Counted from the stretch's first letter, positions 22,119-35,100 are shown. The stretch is 64,000 bases of DNA from Diacronema lutheri (GCA_019448385.1 JAGTXO010000019.1:276001-340000), one strand, 5' to 3'. The notes: generated by a model from the sequence alone, not told the origin. A program made the numbers and translations.

Positions 22119-22727
22119 ACGCCGCTTCGGGGGATGCGCCGCGCCGTTGCCACGCGAGTCGCGACCCGCCGTGGCCGTGGGCGCCACCGTGCACTCGCAC
22201 GCCACGCACGCCCACCGGGCACTCACCGACCTGACGACAGACGACACGGACCAGACACTGAGGCATTTGCACCCAGGATCACTGATGGCTGCCACAGTGC
22301 CACTCTTGTGCCTCGTGGGCTGACCGCATCCCTCTGTTCCGCGCCGCTGGGCCCTCCCATGGTCTTCTCCTCGCGTGAACTGCTCCAACGCGTGACATGA
22401 TACTCAAAACTCAACCACCGCGTGCACACTGAGATGTTTGCAAGCCCGTCCCGTGAGCCGGCCCAGTGAAACCGAGCTGAGACTGGGAGTGGCGCACCGG
22501 CGTCGCAGCATGGCGGCACGGGGCACGCCCGCTCGCTGCGGCACGGCTGCTTGCAACGATGCGCTCGCAGCGCGCGCCTCCCCCCTTTCTCCCGCCCCCT
22601 GCCCAACGCCCTAAGGGCGCGACACTCAAGTCCGGCTGCATGCGCCGGAGTCGACAGTCCGGCTGCATGCGCGTGCCGGCGGCCGGCGGCTCGCCCCGCG
22701 CCGGGCAGTCGGCGGCGCGCGTGCCGC
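22119..22727. other. Intergenic tail-to-tail spacer, no gene seen
   Basis: 609 bp between two convergent genes. The only structure I see is a short imperfect duplication of gtccggctgcatgcg near 22632-22670. Frames across it are Arg/Ala-rich GC artefacts without motifs. Confidence 0.6.
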
Positions 22728-23208
22728 CTAGTTCTCAAACTCGAGCCTGCGGTTCTTGATCGGCGCCCACTTGAAACGCTTGTAGTAGGTCGTAAGGCCG
22801 AGGGCAATAGTCATGCCGACAATCCACTTAAAACCCATAAGCTTGCGATCGTCGTGCTCCGGCTCCGCCGCCCACCTGCGCAGCGCGACGAGGCGCGCGG
22901 CGGTCGGCTCGGGCCGGCCGGTCAGAACGCACGCGCGGCCAAGTCGCCCCCACCACTTGGCCTCGACGTGCACCAGGCTGCGCGCGCCGCGCGCGGTGCG
23001 CGCGCGGGTGCGTGGCATGCAGCGCGCGCGGACGCACTGGAGAAAGCAGGTCACGTCCTTGGCCATCTGAGTCCGCGTGGAGGGCGTGCCGTCAAAGTAA
23101 TCGACGGCCCCGTCCTCGCCAAGGGGCGGCGGCATGCCGATCCAGCCGCCGGCAAAGTACGGGTTGTACCTGGGGAAAAGCGTGTGCGTGGGTGGGTGGG
23201 TCAATTGG

Positions 23209-23243
<35 letters not shown>

Positions 23244-25140
23244 GGGAGGGGGGGGGGGGGTGATGAGAGGGTGGGTGGTTGGGTGGTTGCGTCGGGGAGG
23301 GGAGGGGGGGGGGGTCGGGGAGGGGGTGGGGGTCGGGGAGGGGGGGGGAGGGGGGGACCGCCGCGCACGGCTGCCGCGCGCAGCGAAGGAGAGCTCGCAG
23401 CGGAGCGCGGCGCCGGCTGCCTGTGGGGCATACATGCCATGCCCTCACGACAGCACAGCGCTTGGCTGGTTGGGGCAGCGGGGCGCCCCGCCGCGCGCAC
23501 CACTGCGTCTCGCGCGGGGGCACGCCAGCGGGCGGCTCCTTGTAGCCGGTGAGGAGGGCGAAGATGTAGTCGGGCCCGTTGTGCCTGCACTCGCGCAGGC
23601 CGCCGCGCCAGGGCGGGGAGGCGCTCGCACGTCCTCGCGTCGGCGAGCGCCCGCCCCCCACAAGGCGGTGCGCGCGCGCGTGCGCTCCCCGCGTGCCGCT
23701 GTCGTGCGCGCGCGCGCGCTCATATGCGGGAGGACACGGGGGGGGGGGGGGGGGGGGGTCGATCCGCGCGGCGCCGCCCAGCCGTCCTCAGGACGACTAC
23801 CCGCCCAGCACGCGCAAAAAAAAATATGCGGGCTGGAAGGAGGCGCGCCTCGCGCGCGCACGCGCGGCGAAGGGTGCGAGGCTGGCGCGGCGAAGGGTGC
23901 GAGGCTGGCGCGGCGAAGGGTGCGTGGCTGGCGCGGCGAAGGGTGCGTGGCTGGCGCGGCGAAGGGTGCGTGGCTGGCGCGGCGAAGGGTGCGAGGCTGG
24001 CGCGGCGAAGGGTGCGTGGCTGGCGCGGCGAAGGGTGCGAGGCTGGCGCGGCGAAGGGTGCGAGGCTGGCGCGGCGAAGGGTGCGAGGCTGGCCCGGCGC
24101 CCATGGGCGCGTACCTGGCCTTGACGATCAGGCTGAGGTCCGGGGGGTACGCGCCGCCATTTGAATAGCGGGCTGCCTCCTCGTTGGGGTAGGGTGAGGG
24201 GAGGTAGTCGGCGAGCTTGCCGGGGCGCTCGAACATCTCGCCGGCGTCGTTGGGGCCGTCTGTCACGTCGACCTCCTCGGCCATCGCCTTCACCTCGTCC
24301 TCCGTGTAGCACACGTCGACGAGATTGCGAAAGGCAATGCTACGCGCATCGAGCCAAGCACGGCCGGCCGGGCGGGGGGATGGGGGGGGGGGGGGGGGGG
24401 ATGAGGAGGACACGGGGTTGGTGGTGGCACGAGGGACCCGGCGCGGCGAGGCAGCTCGCGCCGACGGCGTGCGGCGATGCTCGGGCACCTGGCGGATGGC
24501 CTGTTGCCATCGGCCGCAGCGCCCGGCAGCGCCCGGCTGGCCAAGCGCAGGCAGGCGCAGGCAGGCGCAGGCAGGCGCAGGCAGGCTCACGGACAGCCGC
24601 GCCAGCTATGCCTGCGCGCAGCTGCCTGCCGCTGGCCATGCGGTGGCGCGGCACGAGACGCCCGACGATCCGTCCTCCCGCATCACCCACGCGTGGCGCG
24701 CAGATCCGATCGCGAGCGGTGAACTGCGCGCAGCGCGCCCGCGCGGCTCCGCAGCTTCGCGGCCGCACCGGTTGAGCGAGTGGCACGTCGCGCAGATCTG
24801 CGTGTAGACCTGGTGGCCACGGCGGATCGAGGCGGCGTCGTACGCGTTGAAGAAGCCGTTGAAGGTCCACGGGTACGCCGGCGGGTGCAGCACGTTGTCG
24901 CTCGCAAGCGCGACGCCGCTCGCGGCGAACGCGCCGGCCGCGACGGACGCGCCGACCGCCTGCGCGGAGGCCGCCGCAGCACGGTGACAGGCGTCGCGCG
25001 GGGGCAACCAGCGGCGCGTGAACGAAGAGTACGCGCGTTGGCTCGCTCCAATCGTGCGCACCCGCCGGGCGCTCGCCGCGCGTGCGCCGCACCTGCACTC
25101 CGCGCGAGGCGAGGATGCGGGCGAGGCGAGGGGCAGACAT
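22728..25140 (-). CDS. CYC1: Cytochrome c1, complex III haem subunit
   Basis: Six exons: about 25140-25093, 24959-24769, 24339-24115, 23584-23501, 23169-23038 and 22875-22728, encoding 275 residues. The leader is bipartite: Arg-rich [14 protein letters not shown] joined to the hydrophobic [15 protein letters not shown], typical of intermembrane-space sorting. Haem-binding motif CATCHS sits in [14 protein letters not shown]. Junctions restore conserved runs: [54 protein letters not shown] (haem-ligand region) and [14 protein letters not shown]. The C-terminal anchor is [20 protein letters not shown]. The exact end of exon 1 is ambiguous by 6 nt (two in-frame gtgc donors). Intron 2 has (gcaggc)n, intron 3 a 23-bp minisatellite and intron 4 a 32-nt G run on the plus strand. 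Confidence 0.93.
23866..24096. repeat. 23-bp minisatellite in cytochrome c1 intron 3
   Basis: About ten head-to-tail copies of ggcgcggcgaagggtgcg followed by aggct or tggct. The A/T variants alternate irregularly. The array lies wholly inside the intron 23585-24114. Confidence 0.92.
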
Positions 25141-25262
25141 TCGTGCAGCAACTCGGCTCCGGATATTTCACTCGGACTCCGGATTTTTCGCGAGTCTGCG
25201 AGCGTGTCCAGTGTGAGTCACACCCAGTGTGGCACCGTCGGCTCACTGGGTCACTGCTCACA

Positions 25263-26345
25263 TCAATCGTCGCGCCAGTGCACGTGCACCTCGTCGGTGC
25301 GAAAGCGCTGCGTGCAGTACAGCTCGGCCCACTCGGGCGCGCGCCCGCTCCGCGCGTAGTCGACCATCCCCGTCCACGCGATCATCGCGCCGTTGTCGAC
25401 GCAGTACCGCTCGTCCATCGCGCCGAGCACCGCGCCGCGGTCAGCGCACATGTCGCGCATCATCTGCTGCAGCCGCTCGTTGCACCCGACCCCGCCCACG
25501 AGCAGCACCGAGTCGCCACCGCAGTGCGCGAGCGCGCGCTCCGTCACCTCGACGAGCATCGCGAAGACCGTCTCCTGCAGCGCGTAGCACAACTCGGCGG
25601 CAGTCGCGCCACCCGACGCGAGCAGCGCGGGCGCGATTGCCTGGATGTGCGAGAGGATGCCCGAGAAGGACACGTCCATGCCGAAGACGCCGTACGGCAA
25701 CTCGACCAACCGGCCGTGCTCGCCGCCGCCACCGCCGCCTCCGGCAGCAGCCGCGCGCGGCGCGCTCTTTGCGAGCTGCTCGATGTTGTAGCCAGGCGAC
25801 GGGTCGTTTGAGAGGTTGAGCAGCCGGGCGAAGCGGTCGAGCATGTTGCCGACGGCGATGTCGATCGTCTCGCCAAAGATGTGGTACCGCTGGTTCAAAT
25901 AGGCGATCACCTGCGTGTTCCCGCCCGAAACGTAGAGCACGACTGGCCGCGCCTTGCCCGTCGCGAGGCGGCCCATCTCGATGTGCGCGACGCAGTGGTT
26001 GACGGGGATGAGCGGCTTGCGCCAGAGGGCGGCGAGGGTGCGCGCGGCGACGGCGGCGGCGCGGAGCGGCGCACCCATCCCTGGCCCCTTGGTGTAGCAG
26101 ATCAGCCCGATCTGCGCCATCGTCACGCCGGCCTCGCGCAGCGCGGCGGCCGCGAGCTCGACGACGTGCTGCTGGTGGTGCGTGGCGGTCTCGCGCGGAA
26201 GAAAGCCCTGCCCTGCAGGCGTGATGAACGTGCGGCGTGGGTTCGAAAGGATCGCGCCGTCCAGCCGCACAACGCCCACGCCGATCTTGTTTGCCGAGCC
26301 CTCGAAGCCGAGGGCGAGCAAGCCAAGGTCGGCGCGGGCGGCCAT
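25263..26345 (-). CDS. OSGEP: KEOPS complex catalytic subunit Kae1/OSGEP (tRNA t6A37 synthesis)
   Basis: A single exon of 360 residues from the ATG at 26345. Kae1 transfers threonylcarbamoyl to A37 of ANN-decoding tRNAs in the KEOPS complex. Seen: [15 protein letters not shown] at the ASKHA N-terminus, the metal-binding HxxxH in [11 protein letters not shown], the phosphate loop [12 protein letters not shown], and [17 protein letters not shown]. The C-terminal domain has [15 protein letters not shown] and [10 protein letters not shown]. Length and motif order match the cytosolic/archaeal Kae1 form, not the mitochondrial Qri7 form, and no organelle leader is present. A short Ala/Gly insertion (about residues 195-207) replaces a loop. 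The start codon lies only 21 bp from the opposite gene's ATG. Confidence 0.93.
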   Translation of the reverse strand: MAARADLGLLALGFEGSANKIGVGVVRLDGAILSNPRRTFITPAGQGFLPRETATHHQQHVVELAAAALREAGVTMAQIGLICYTKGPGMGAPLRAAAVAARTLAALWRKPLIPVNHCVAHIEMGRLATGKARPVVLYVSGGNTQVIAYLNQRYHIFGETIDIAVGNMLDRFARLLNLSNDPSPGYNIEQLAKSAPRAAAAGGGGGGGEHGRLVELPYGVFGMDVSFSGILSHIQAIAPALLASGGATAAELCYALQETVFAMLVEVTERALAHCGGDSVLLVGGVGCNERLQQMMRDMCADRGAVLGAMDERYCVDNGAMIAWTGMVDYARSGRAPEWAELYCTQRFRTDEVHVHWRDD

Positions 26346-26366
26346 CCTGACGGAGGGCCGAAGGGA

Positions 26367-27937
26367 ATGGCCGATGGCGAGGATGCGGACAGGTGGTCCA
26401 TGGGCACGGCGCCGTCGCACTTCGCCGACGAGGAGGCGCCGGCTGAACTGGCGTGGCGCCCGCCGTCCCCGCCAAAGCTGCGCTTTCCGCCCGGACGGAC
26501 GAGCGGCATCGGCGCCGCCGCGTCCGCCGGCGGCATCATCAAACCCGTGCACCGGCCGAGCGGCGCGGCCGCGTGCGTCTCGCTGCGCGACTATTTGGCG
26601 AGTTGCTACAGGTGGTGCGAGTACGAGACGCACGCCATGCTCTTCCATTGGGTGCGCCCGCCGCGCCCGCCGCGCCCGCGCGCGGAGCACCGCGCCACGT
26701 GCGAGCCGCGCGTCGCGCGCCGCTCGCGCTTCAAGCTGACCTCCCTTCCCCCGCTTCCGGGGCGGGCGTGGGGCGCGCAAAAGTCGTGCCCACGCTTCTT
26801 CAACGAGCTGCAATACGACGCGCAGCTCCGCCACCCGCTCATCCGGTACAACCCGGGCTACTGGGCCATCTTCTCGATGACCCTCCCATTCCTCCTCGTG
26901 CGCGCTCCTCCACCCCGCCCTCCACCCCCAACCGCCCACATTGACGAACCCCCCCCCCCCCTCCCCCCCTTCCCCACAGATTGGGATGGTCTTCCACGAC
27001 ATGATTGGCCAGGGCCCGTCGCACTTTGAGCACCCGCCAACCCACGCCACGCCCTTCCGGCACATGCCCACCGCAGCCACGCGCGAGCGCGGGCCGAGCG
27101 GGAGAACCGCCGCCGCCGCCACCGCCTCCCCCGCCTCCCCCGCCGCCTCCCCCGCCGCCTCCCCCGCCGCCTCCCCCGCCGCCTCCCCCGCCGCCTCCGC
27201 CGCCGCCTCCCCCGCCGCCTACGCCGCCTCCGCCACCGCCGCGCTCGCGGAGAAGCACATCCGTGTCCACTGGCTGTATATGACCGACGCTTTTTACTTT
27301 GCAGAGCTCGTACTGGGCGTAGCGCTCCTTGCGCGAGCCCTCGAGCGCGATGGTGGCGCGTGGACCCACGAACACACGAACGTGCGCGCCTCTCGCCGCG
27401 GGGGGGGGGGAGGGGGGGAGGGGGTTGGGGGGTAAGGGGGGAAGGCACGCCGCGATGCCCGCATCTCGCCGCGATGCTCCCCGCATTCGCCCGCCACTGC
27501 CACCTTTGCCGCTGCCGCCTTCGCTCACCCCTCCCCCCCCTCCCCCCCCCACCCCTCCCCCCAAAAGCCTGCCTACCCACTTTACCCCCTTATTTCCTGA
27601 AAACCCACGTGCCCTGCTGCCCACTTACCCACTTACCCACTTACCCCCGTGCCCTGCATGTTGCCGTTGCGACCCCCTCAGCTGCTGAGCAGCGACGTGG
27701 TCCTGCCATGCTGCATGGTTGGCGGCAACGTCTTCTTCCTCTCGGCGATCAAGAGGCGCACGCACTGGACGACGCGTTACTTCATCCTTGTCAACGGTGC
27801 ACTCCTTACCCCCCGCCCCGCCCCCCCGCCCTCCCCTCCCTCCCCTCCCCCCCTCCCCCGCCCCCACGGCTACCCCCGCGGCCTCTTGTCTGCCGCCTCC
27901 TGCTCCTTTGAAGGCCGCCGCCGTCAGCCGGGGGGAA

Positions 27938-27974
<37 letters not shown>

Positions 27975-28333
27975 TCAAAGCGCGCAACTCTCGCCGCGCC
28001 TTACCGCCTTAAGGCCCCTGCCCCCTCCCCCCTACCCCTCCCCCTACCCCTCTCCCTTTTGTGCCCAGGTTGTTACGCGCTCTCAAAGATCTTCTGCTTC
28101 TGCTACTTCATCCTCGTCCTGCTCCGCCTGCCCGACCCGCTCCGCTTTGCCCCTCTGCTCGTCGCTTACTGCGGCGAAACCGCCATGTTCATCCTTGCGG
28201 TCTACATATACTCGGCGCTCTGGTCCAGCTATCAGGCGGGCGCCGCTGGCCGCCGCTGCCGCTGCCGCGCAGGGCGGGCGGGCGCTCGGCCGGTTGGGAC
28301 CCCCCCGGTCGTCGCCAATCGGCTTGCTCCCCT

Positions 28334-28376
<43 letters not shown>

Positions 28377-29010
28377 CGGGCCCACACTGCATCGTCACAC
28401 AGTCACTGGCCACACAGTCACTGACCAATGAGGCCCCCGTTTTCTCCCGCGCGCGCAGGACTTTGAATTCGAAGCGGCGCTCGCAGCGGTCGAGCGCGCG
28501 GTCGCCCGCGCCGACCACGACGCCACCGCCTCTGCGGCTACGATCTCGCTGGTTTCGTCATTCGCAGCCTCGTGGCGCTCGCGCCCATCGGACAGTGTGG
28601 CGGCGGCCTCTGCGCCGCACGCGGCCGTGCGCGCGCCCACGCGGCGCGAATCGCGCCGCGCGCTGCTGCAGCGCTCGTCGTCAGCGGTCGTGCTGCCCGG
28701 GTTTGGGGTGCTGCGCAGCGCGATCGAGGGCGTGGTTGACCGCATCGAGCAAAGCCAGGCGACCGCGTGGCGCGTGCCGCTCCACCTGCCGTGTGTGGGC
28801 CGAGACGAGTTCCCGATCTTCACACTGGTGCTGATGGTGCTCTCATGTGCCGTCATCTGGGGGATGATGCTGACGACCATCTACCTGCACATCGGACCAC
28901 TGAGCGAGCTCGAGGCGATGGGCGACGTGAGTGCGGGCGCGGGCGGGCGCGGCGGGCTCGCCGCGGCGAGCGGCGCGCGCGTGGCTCGTGGCGCTGGGCA
29001 GCAAAGATGA
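26367..29010 (+). CDS. Polytopic membrane protein, family not recognised
   Basis: A multi-exon gene of about 540 residues, provisional exons 26367-26651, 26784-26897, 26980-27381, 27682-27796, 28069-28235 and 28459-29010. The N-terminus is polar ([20 protein letters not shown]). Membrane segments include [70 protein letters not shown] and [18 protein letters not shown]. The third exon is uncertain: it contains a (gcctccccc)n tract, and an alternative acceptor at 27306 (tttactttgcagag) would skip it in frame. Intron 5 may start with GC (cag|gcgggc). A strong donor (gac|gtgagt) at 28928 suggests the real 3' end may differ from the stop at 29008. No function proposed. Confidence 0.6.
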
Positions 29011-29107
29011 CGGCGGGCGTGACGCGATGTTGGATCCCCTTCTTCCAAACGCACGTGCCGTGCCATGCATGCACTTGGGCGAGCGCACAGGTCTCAGTGC
29101 ACAGGCC

Positions 29108-32100
29108 TCAGTATGGCAGCGCGCCGAGCCCGCCACCACTCGCGCGCGCGCGCTTGCGCGAGCCGCCGCGCGCGGCTGCGGGCTCGGCCACCGGCTGCTC
29201 CTCTGAGTGCGCCGTCGGCGGCGGCGACGACGCGCTCGCCTCCTTGGCGGTGGCGGCGACCTTGAGCAGCGCGATCGCTTGCCGTGGGTGCTTGTCCTCG
29301 AACGTGGCCCACAGCGGCTGGCTCGTCACCTCGCGCACGTTGCGCTGCACGAGCGTGCGCGCAGCGTTGACGAGCGTCGGGAAGCCGCCCTCCGCGTGCA
29401 GTCGCATCAGCACGTCAAGGCAGTTGGCTGGGCGGAGGTTGCGAAGCAGCGACATTTCGCATCGGCGCGCAACGCTCGCGAGCACGTCGCCGGCGTGCGC
29501 GCGCGCGTCGGAGTCGTCGCCGTCGCCACCCGCGCACGCGCCGGTGCCGCCCGCGCACGCGCCGGTGCCGCCAGCGCCGCCGCCGCCGGCGCCGCTGCCG
29601 GCGTCCGCCGCGCCCTGCGCGCCGAGGTGCGCGCAGAGCTGCAGCAGCTCGAGCACGACGCCAAAGTGCGTAGGCAGCGCGGTCCCGCCAACGGCGTGCA
29701 GCTGGCGCAGCAGCGCGGCGTGCGCGTCGGCGGAGAAGTCGGCGTCGGCCGTGATCGTGATGCGGCGCGCAGCGGCGGCGCTCGCCGCCGCGCCCGCGCC
29801 CGCGCCCGACTGCGCGTGGCTCGCCAGCTCAAACTCGTCGCGAAAGTATTGTGATGACTGGGCGAGAAGGAGGCGTGACGCGCCAATAAGCGAACCATCC
29901 GCGCAGCGGAAGACAATGTCATGCAGCGCCGACGGTGGGCCGACAGCATCCGCCAGCCGCTGGAAGACGCGCGCGCTCTGCGCACAGGCCGCCTCCGCCG
30001 CCGCCGCGCGCGCGTTCGCCGCCGCGACCCACTCGGCTACGGAGCGCAGCGCCGCGACGGCAGCGGGCGCGAGCTCCGCCGCGCCCGCGCCCGCGCCCGC
30101 CGCCGCCGCGCCGGTCGTGCCGTCGCTGCCGCTGCCGGCGGCGTGCGGCGGCGCGAGCAAGAGACAGCTGAGCGCGTGGCTCGCGGCCGCGGCACAGCTT
30201 GTGTCGCGCGCGCGGAGGAGGGAGACGAGCGCAGGCACCGCGCCCGCCGCGAGCAGCTCGGCGTGCAGCGCGGGCGTGGGCGCGAGGCGACTGGCGCCGA
30301 CGGCGGCGATCGCCGCGAGCGCGAGCACGCCGTCGGCGTCGGCGTCGCCGTCGGCGTTGGCGTTGGCGTCGGCGTCGGCGTCGGCGCCGGTGTCGGTCGC
30401 GCGCGCCTCGGCGAGCGCGGCGGCGAGCGCGCGCGCGCACCGCGCACTCCCGCTCGCGAGGCGGCCGAGGAGGTGACGACTGCGCACGCCTTGCTTCCGT
30501 TGAGCACGATGGCTTCCGTGTGACCACGCCCCGCCATCGCCGCCATTGCCGCCATCGCCGCCGCGCCGCCGCGCACCGTTCGCCACGCCGTCGCTCGCGC
30601 GCGCGCGCTTGCGCGGCGCGCGGTCGCCGCCGCTGTCGCCGCCATTAAATGCCACACCGCTCACGCCTTCGCCCGCCGTGCCCGGCGGTGGCGGCGTCGT
30701 TCGCGGCGACGGCGTCGATGCGACGGCCGTGGCAAGCTTCGTGAGGAGCGTCCCAATGGCGTCAGCCGCGCCCGCCTCGGCGAGCGGGGCGTGCGCGGCC
30801 GGCTCGGCGGCGAGCACGGCGAGGGCGAAGGCCGCGGCCTCGGCGGCGGGCAGCCACGTCGTCGTCGCGCGCGGCCGCGGCGGGCGGCAGGCGGCGGCGG
30901 GCGCAGCATCCGCCTCGTCGAGCGCGGCGTCAAGAAGCGCGACGAGTTCGGTGCAGAAGCTTGGCAGCAGCGCGACGTGCTGCGGCCGCGGTGCGGTGCT
31001 CGTCGCTGAGGCCACGTAGCCAAACGCACGCGCCGCCAGTGTGCGCAAGGCCGCCGCCGCGCGCGCGCGGTGCCGCGCCACGCCGCACGCGCCGGGCGGC
31101 GCGGCGGCTTGGCGCTCGGCGACGTCTGCGCGCGTCCCGTGCGCGCCTCGCGCCGCCTCGCCGCCATCGCGCCCCTCCCCGTCGGACCCGCTGTCGGACG
31201 CGCTGTCGGACGCACTGTCGGACGCACTGTCGGACGCGTCCTCCTCCTCCCAGCCGGCCCACGCCTCCCACCCGCCGCGCGCCGCATCGCATGCAGCGCC
31301 CGCCTGCGGCCGGCCGCCATTCGTCCCGGCGCCAGCCACCCCGCGCTCACCCCTCGCCCTTGTCGTGCGCGCACATCCGCCGCCGCCGCCGTTGGAAGGG
31401 CGCGCCGCGCCGCCGGCCGCGTCCAACTCCATGCCGTCCGCGCCGCGCGCGCGCGCGTCGGCGCCGCGTGGCGGAGGGCCAGGCGCGGGCCCGTTGGCGC
31501 CGTCAGCGCCCGGCCGCCGCAGCAGCGCGAGCAGCGCGGGCAGCGCGCCATCAAGGGCGCCCAGCTCGGCGTGCACGCCGCCGCTGCTGCCGTCGATGGG
31601 CGCGACGATCTCGCAGAGCGCACGCAGCGCGACGGCACGCGTGTCCGTTGAGCAGCGGTGCGCGCGCAAGATCCCCACCAGCATGGCGAGCGCGCCGCCG
31701 CCAACCGCCACGCACGCCGCCCGCCCGCCGCGCGCGCGCACGAAGGTGCCGAGCGCGCGCAGCGCGCGCCGGCGGGTGGCGGACGCCAACGCCGGCGCGG
31801 CGGGCGGCGCGACGAGGGTGAGCGCGAGCGCGACCGTCTCGGCCTCGTCCGCCGCGTTGCACTCGTCGAGCGCGCGCGCGTGCACGAGCGCGTCGAGCGC
31901 CGCGCCGAGCGCGTCAAGCGCGGGGCCGGTCGCGCGCGCGGACGCCGCGTAGACGCGCATCGCGCCGAGCATGCCCGGCGCGCGCACGGCGTCGCGCAGT
32001 TCCGCGTGGTGGCGAAGCAGCTCCGCGCACTCGTCCGCGCGCGCGTCGGCGCCCGCCGCTCGCGCGGACCGCGCGCCGTCCGCCGTCGCGCCGCCGAGCG

Positions 32101-35100
32101 CGCGGCACAGGTCGCGCAGCGCGTCCGCCGCGTCCGCCGCCCAGCCCGACGCCTCGACGCTCGCGCCGAGCAGCGCGCAGAGGGCGGGCAGCGCGCGCGC
32201 GCGCACGAGCGGAAGCGCGCATGCTGGCGCGCGCGCGAGCCGTGCGAGCGTGACCGCCGCCGCGTCGACGGCGGTCGACGCGCACGGCGATTCGGCGAGC
32301 TCGCCCGGCTCGCGCTCGCCGCCGTCGCCCCCGTCGCGCGTCGCGCCAGCGGCGCTCGCCGCCACCGCCGAGGCGCGCGCGGCGGCCTCGAGGATCGCGA
32401 CGAGGCCGCGCACGGCGCCGCCGTCGTCGGCGATGAGCGCGCACAACGCCGGCTCGTCCGCGCACGCCGCGAGCAAGAGCGCCGCCCACGTGCTTGCGCC
32501 ATCCGCGCCGCCGGCGCCGTCCGAGAGCAGCGGGCCGACGAGGCCGATCGCGCCGGCCGCGGCCACGTCGGCGGCGAACTCCGCACCGCCGCGCGCGAGC
32601 GTCGAGAGCGCGTGCACCGCGTGCACCGCGTGCACGCGCACCGCCCGCGGCTCGTCGGACGCGAGCAGGCGCACGAGCACGCGCGCGACGCCCGCCGCGC
32701 GCGCGCGCGCGCGCAGCGCGCGCGCGCCTGCGCCCGCGCCCGCGGCCTCGGTGGCCCACGCGCTGGTGAAGAGCTCGGCGAGCGCGAGCGCGGCGGACGC
32801 AGCTCCGAGGCCGTCGCCCGCGTCGTTGCCGTTGCCGTTGCCGTCGGCGTCGGCGTCGGCGTCGAAGTCGGCGTCGGCGTCGCGCGCGCGCGCGTGCCCG
32901 CCGTCCGCCGAGGCGCGCGAGAGCATCGCACAAAGCGCTTCGACCGCGCCCGCCGCCACGAGACGCGCGCAGAGTGCTCCGTCCGCGCCGAGGCAGATGT
33001 TTGCAAGCAGCGCGGCGGAGAATGCAAGCGCGACAGGCTCGGTCGCGCCGTCGCGCAGCAGCTCGACCAGCGCGTCGAGCGCGCCCCGTGCGCCCTCGTC
33101 GCAGCCGCCGGCGGCCGCGCCACCGGCGATGGCGTCGACGACATCGCGCGCGCGTTCGTTCGACAAGTCTGCGAGCGCGCACGCCGCGCACTCGCGCGCG
33201 CGCGCGACGGTGCGGCCGCTGTCGGTCGGATCGGCGGGCTCGGCGTGCGCCGGCGCGGCCTTGGTGAGCAGCTCGACGAGGGGCCGGATCGCGCCCATTT
33301 CGATGAGCGTCGCGCGCGCGCAAGGCTGCGTGAACGAAAGGTACATGAGCGCTCGCGCGGCGGAAAGGCGAGTCTCAGCGGCTGGCGCGGCAAGGAGTGT
33401 GACGAGGCGCGGGGCCGCGGCCTTGTCCGCGCTGATCGCCTCGGTGACGCGCACCGACACCACCGTCGACGCACAGAGGAGGCTCAACGCGCCCGCCGCG
33501 GCCGCGCGCACGTGCTCGCCCTCCACGCCGTCTGCGGCCGCGCCGCGCCCGCCGCCGGCGCCGCCACGCCCGCGCCCGCCGCGCCCGGCGCCCGCCGCGC
33601 CCGCGCGCGGCGACGGGCAGTGCAGCAACGCGAGCAACGTGCCGAGCGCACCCGACGCAACCACCTGCTCTGCGCTCGAGCCGCTTCGTTCGGCGAGCGC
33701 GCCGAGCGCGCTCGCCGCCGCGCGCCGCGCGTGCGCGCCGCCCGCGGAGGCGTCCGTGCCGAGGAGGGCGGCGATGGCGGGCACGACGCGTGCGTCGACA
33801 AAGGGCGCGTCGACAGTGCGGTGCTCAGCGACGCTCGTCGCGAGCTCGTCGGCGGCGGCCGCGCGCTCGGGGAGCGCAGCAGCCGAGTCGCAGAGCGTGG
33901 CCACGATGGAGGCGGCTGTGCGGCGCGGCGCGGGCGGGCGATTGGCGCCGGCCGCGCCCGCGCCGGTCGCCTTGGCCATGGAGGACGACTGTGCCGTGGG
34001 CGCGGGCGGCCTCGCGGCGGGGCTGCGCGGCGGTGGCGGTGGCTGCGGCTGCGGCTGCGGCTGCGGCTGCGGCTGCGGCTGCGGCTGCGGCTGCGGAGCT
34101 CGCGGCTGCGGCGGTGGCGGCGGCGGTGGCGGCTGCTGCGGCTGCGGCTGCGGCGGCTGGGCGCGGTGCGCGGCGGCTTTGCGCATGGGAAACGCAACGA
34201 CGGGCACTTTCTGCCAACGCAGGCCGGCGGGGGTCTGGCCAGACGAAAGCCCGTTGCCCAGCGGCGTGCCGACCACGAGCGGACCTTCGACGCGCGTGGC
34301 GTACACGGTCGCGCCTGACGCCGATCTGCCGGGCGCGCAGCCCATCGGCACGCCAACGATGGGGGCGCCTCCAACGCCGTTCGGCTCGTGGCCGCACGCC
34401 GCTGCCACCTGCAGCGGTGGGTGGGGAGGCGGCGGCTGCGGCGACGCATGCACACGACGGGAGCGGCGGCATGAAAGGGGCGCGCGCGCGACGTGAGGAC
34501 GTGAGGATTGACGACACTGGCCGCGCGCGACGCGCGCGGCGCGCGCGCGCTCACAAGATCCCGGTCGGCCGCGCCGAAGGGGCGCAACGCCACGAGCGCG
34601 TCGACGCACGCGGCGGCGCGCGCGGCGAGCTCGGGCGTGCCGAGGCCGTCGCGTGCGATCATGCGGTACGCGTCGAGGCCGCGCGCGCGCCGCATGCTAC
34701 GCAGCAGTGGGCTCGCGGCGGGCCTGTCGCCCAGAAGAGCGCAGAGCGCGCGCGCGGCCGCGCCGCGCGCGGCGAGCGGCATCGCGCGCGCGCAGACGGT
34801 GTCGCTGAGCGCGTGCGCGGCGGACGCGCAGCCCGCGACGGCGGTGCGCATCCCGTCGCGCGCGTCCGTCGCGAAGAGCTCGAGCGCCGCCGCCGCGTCG
34901 ACGGCGCCGACCATCCACGGCGCGGCGCCGTCGCCCGCGCCGCCGTCCGTGCCGCGCGCGTCGTTCGCGGACGCCGCCGCAAGGAGCAGCGCGCCGAGCG
35001 CCGGCAGCGCGCCCGCGTCGACGAGCGCGCGGCGCGCGCCGTCCGTCGCGGCCAGGTTGTGCGCCGTGCGCGCCGCGCCCGCGCGCCCCTGCGTGGATGC

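Noticed and set aside
27110-27240. Coding Ser-Pro-Ala repeat domain
   Set aside because: Could equally be an intronic (gcctccccc)n tract; an in-frame acceptor at 27306 would remove it, so I do not call a domain.
31658-34496. Long plus-strand ORFs over the ARM-BTB gene
   Set aside because: They are Arg/Ala- or Ser/Ala-rich mirror frames of a gene with clear ARM repeats on the minus strand; no motifs.
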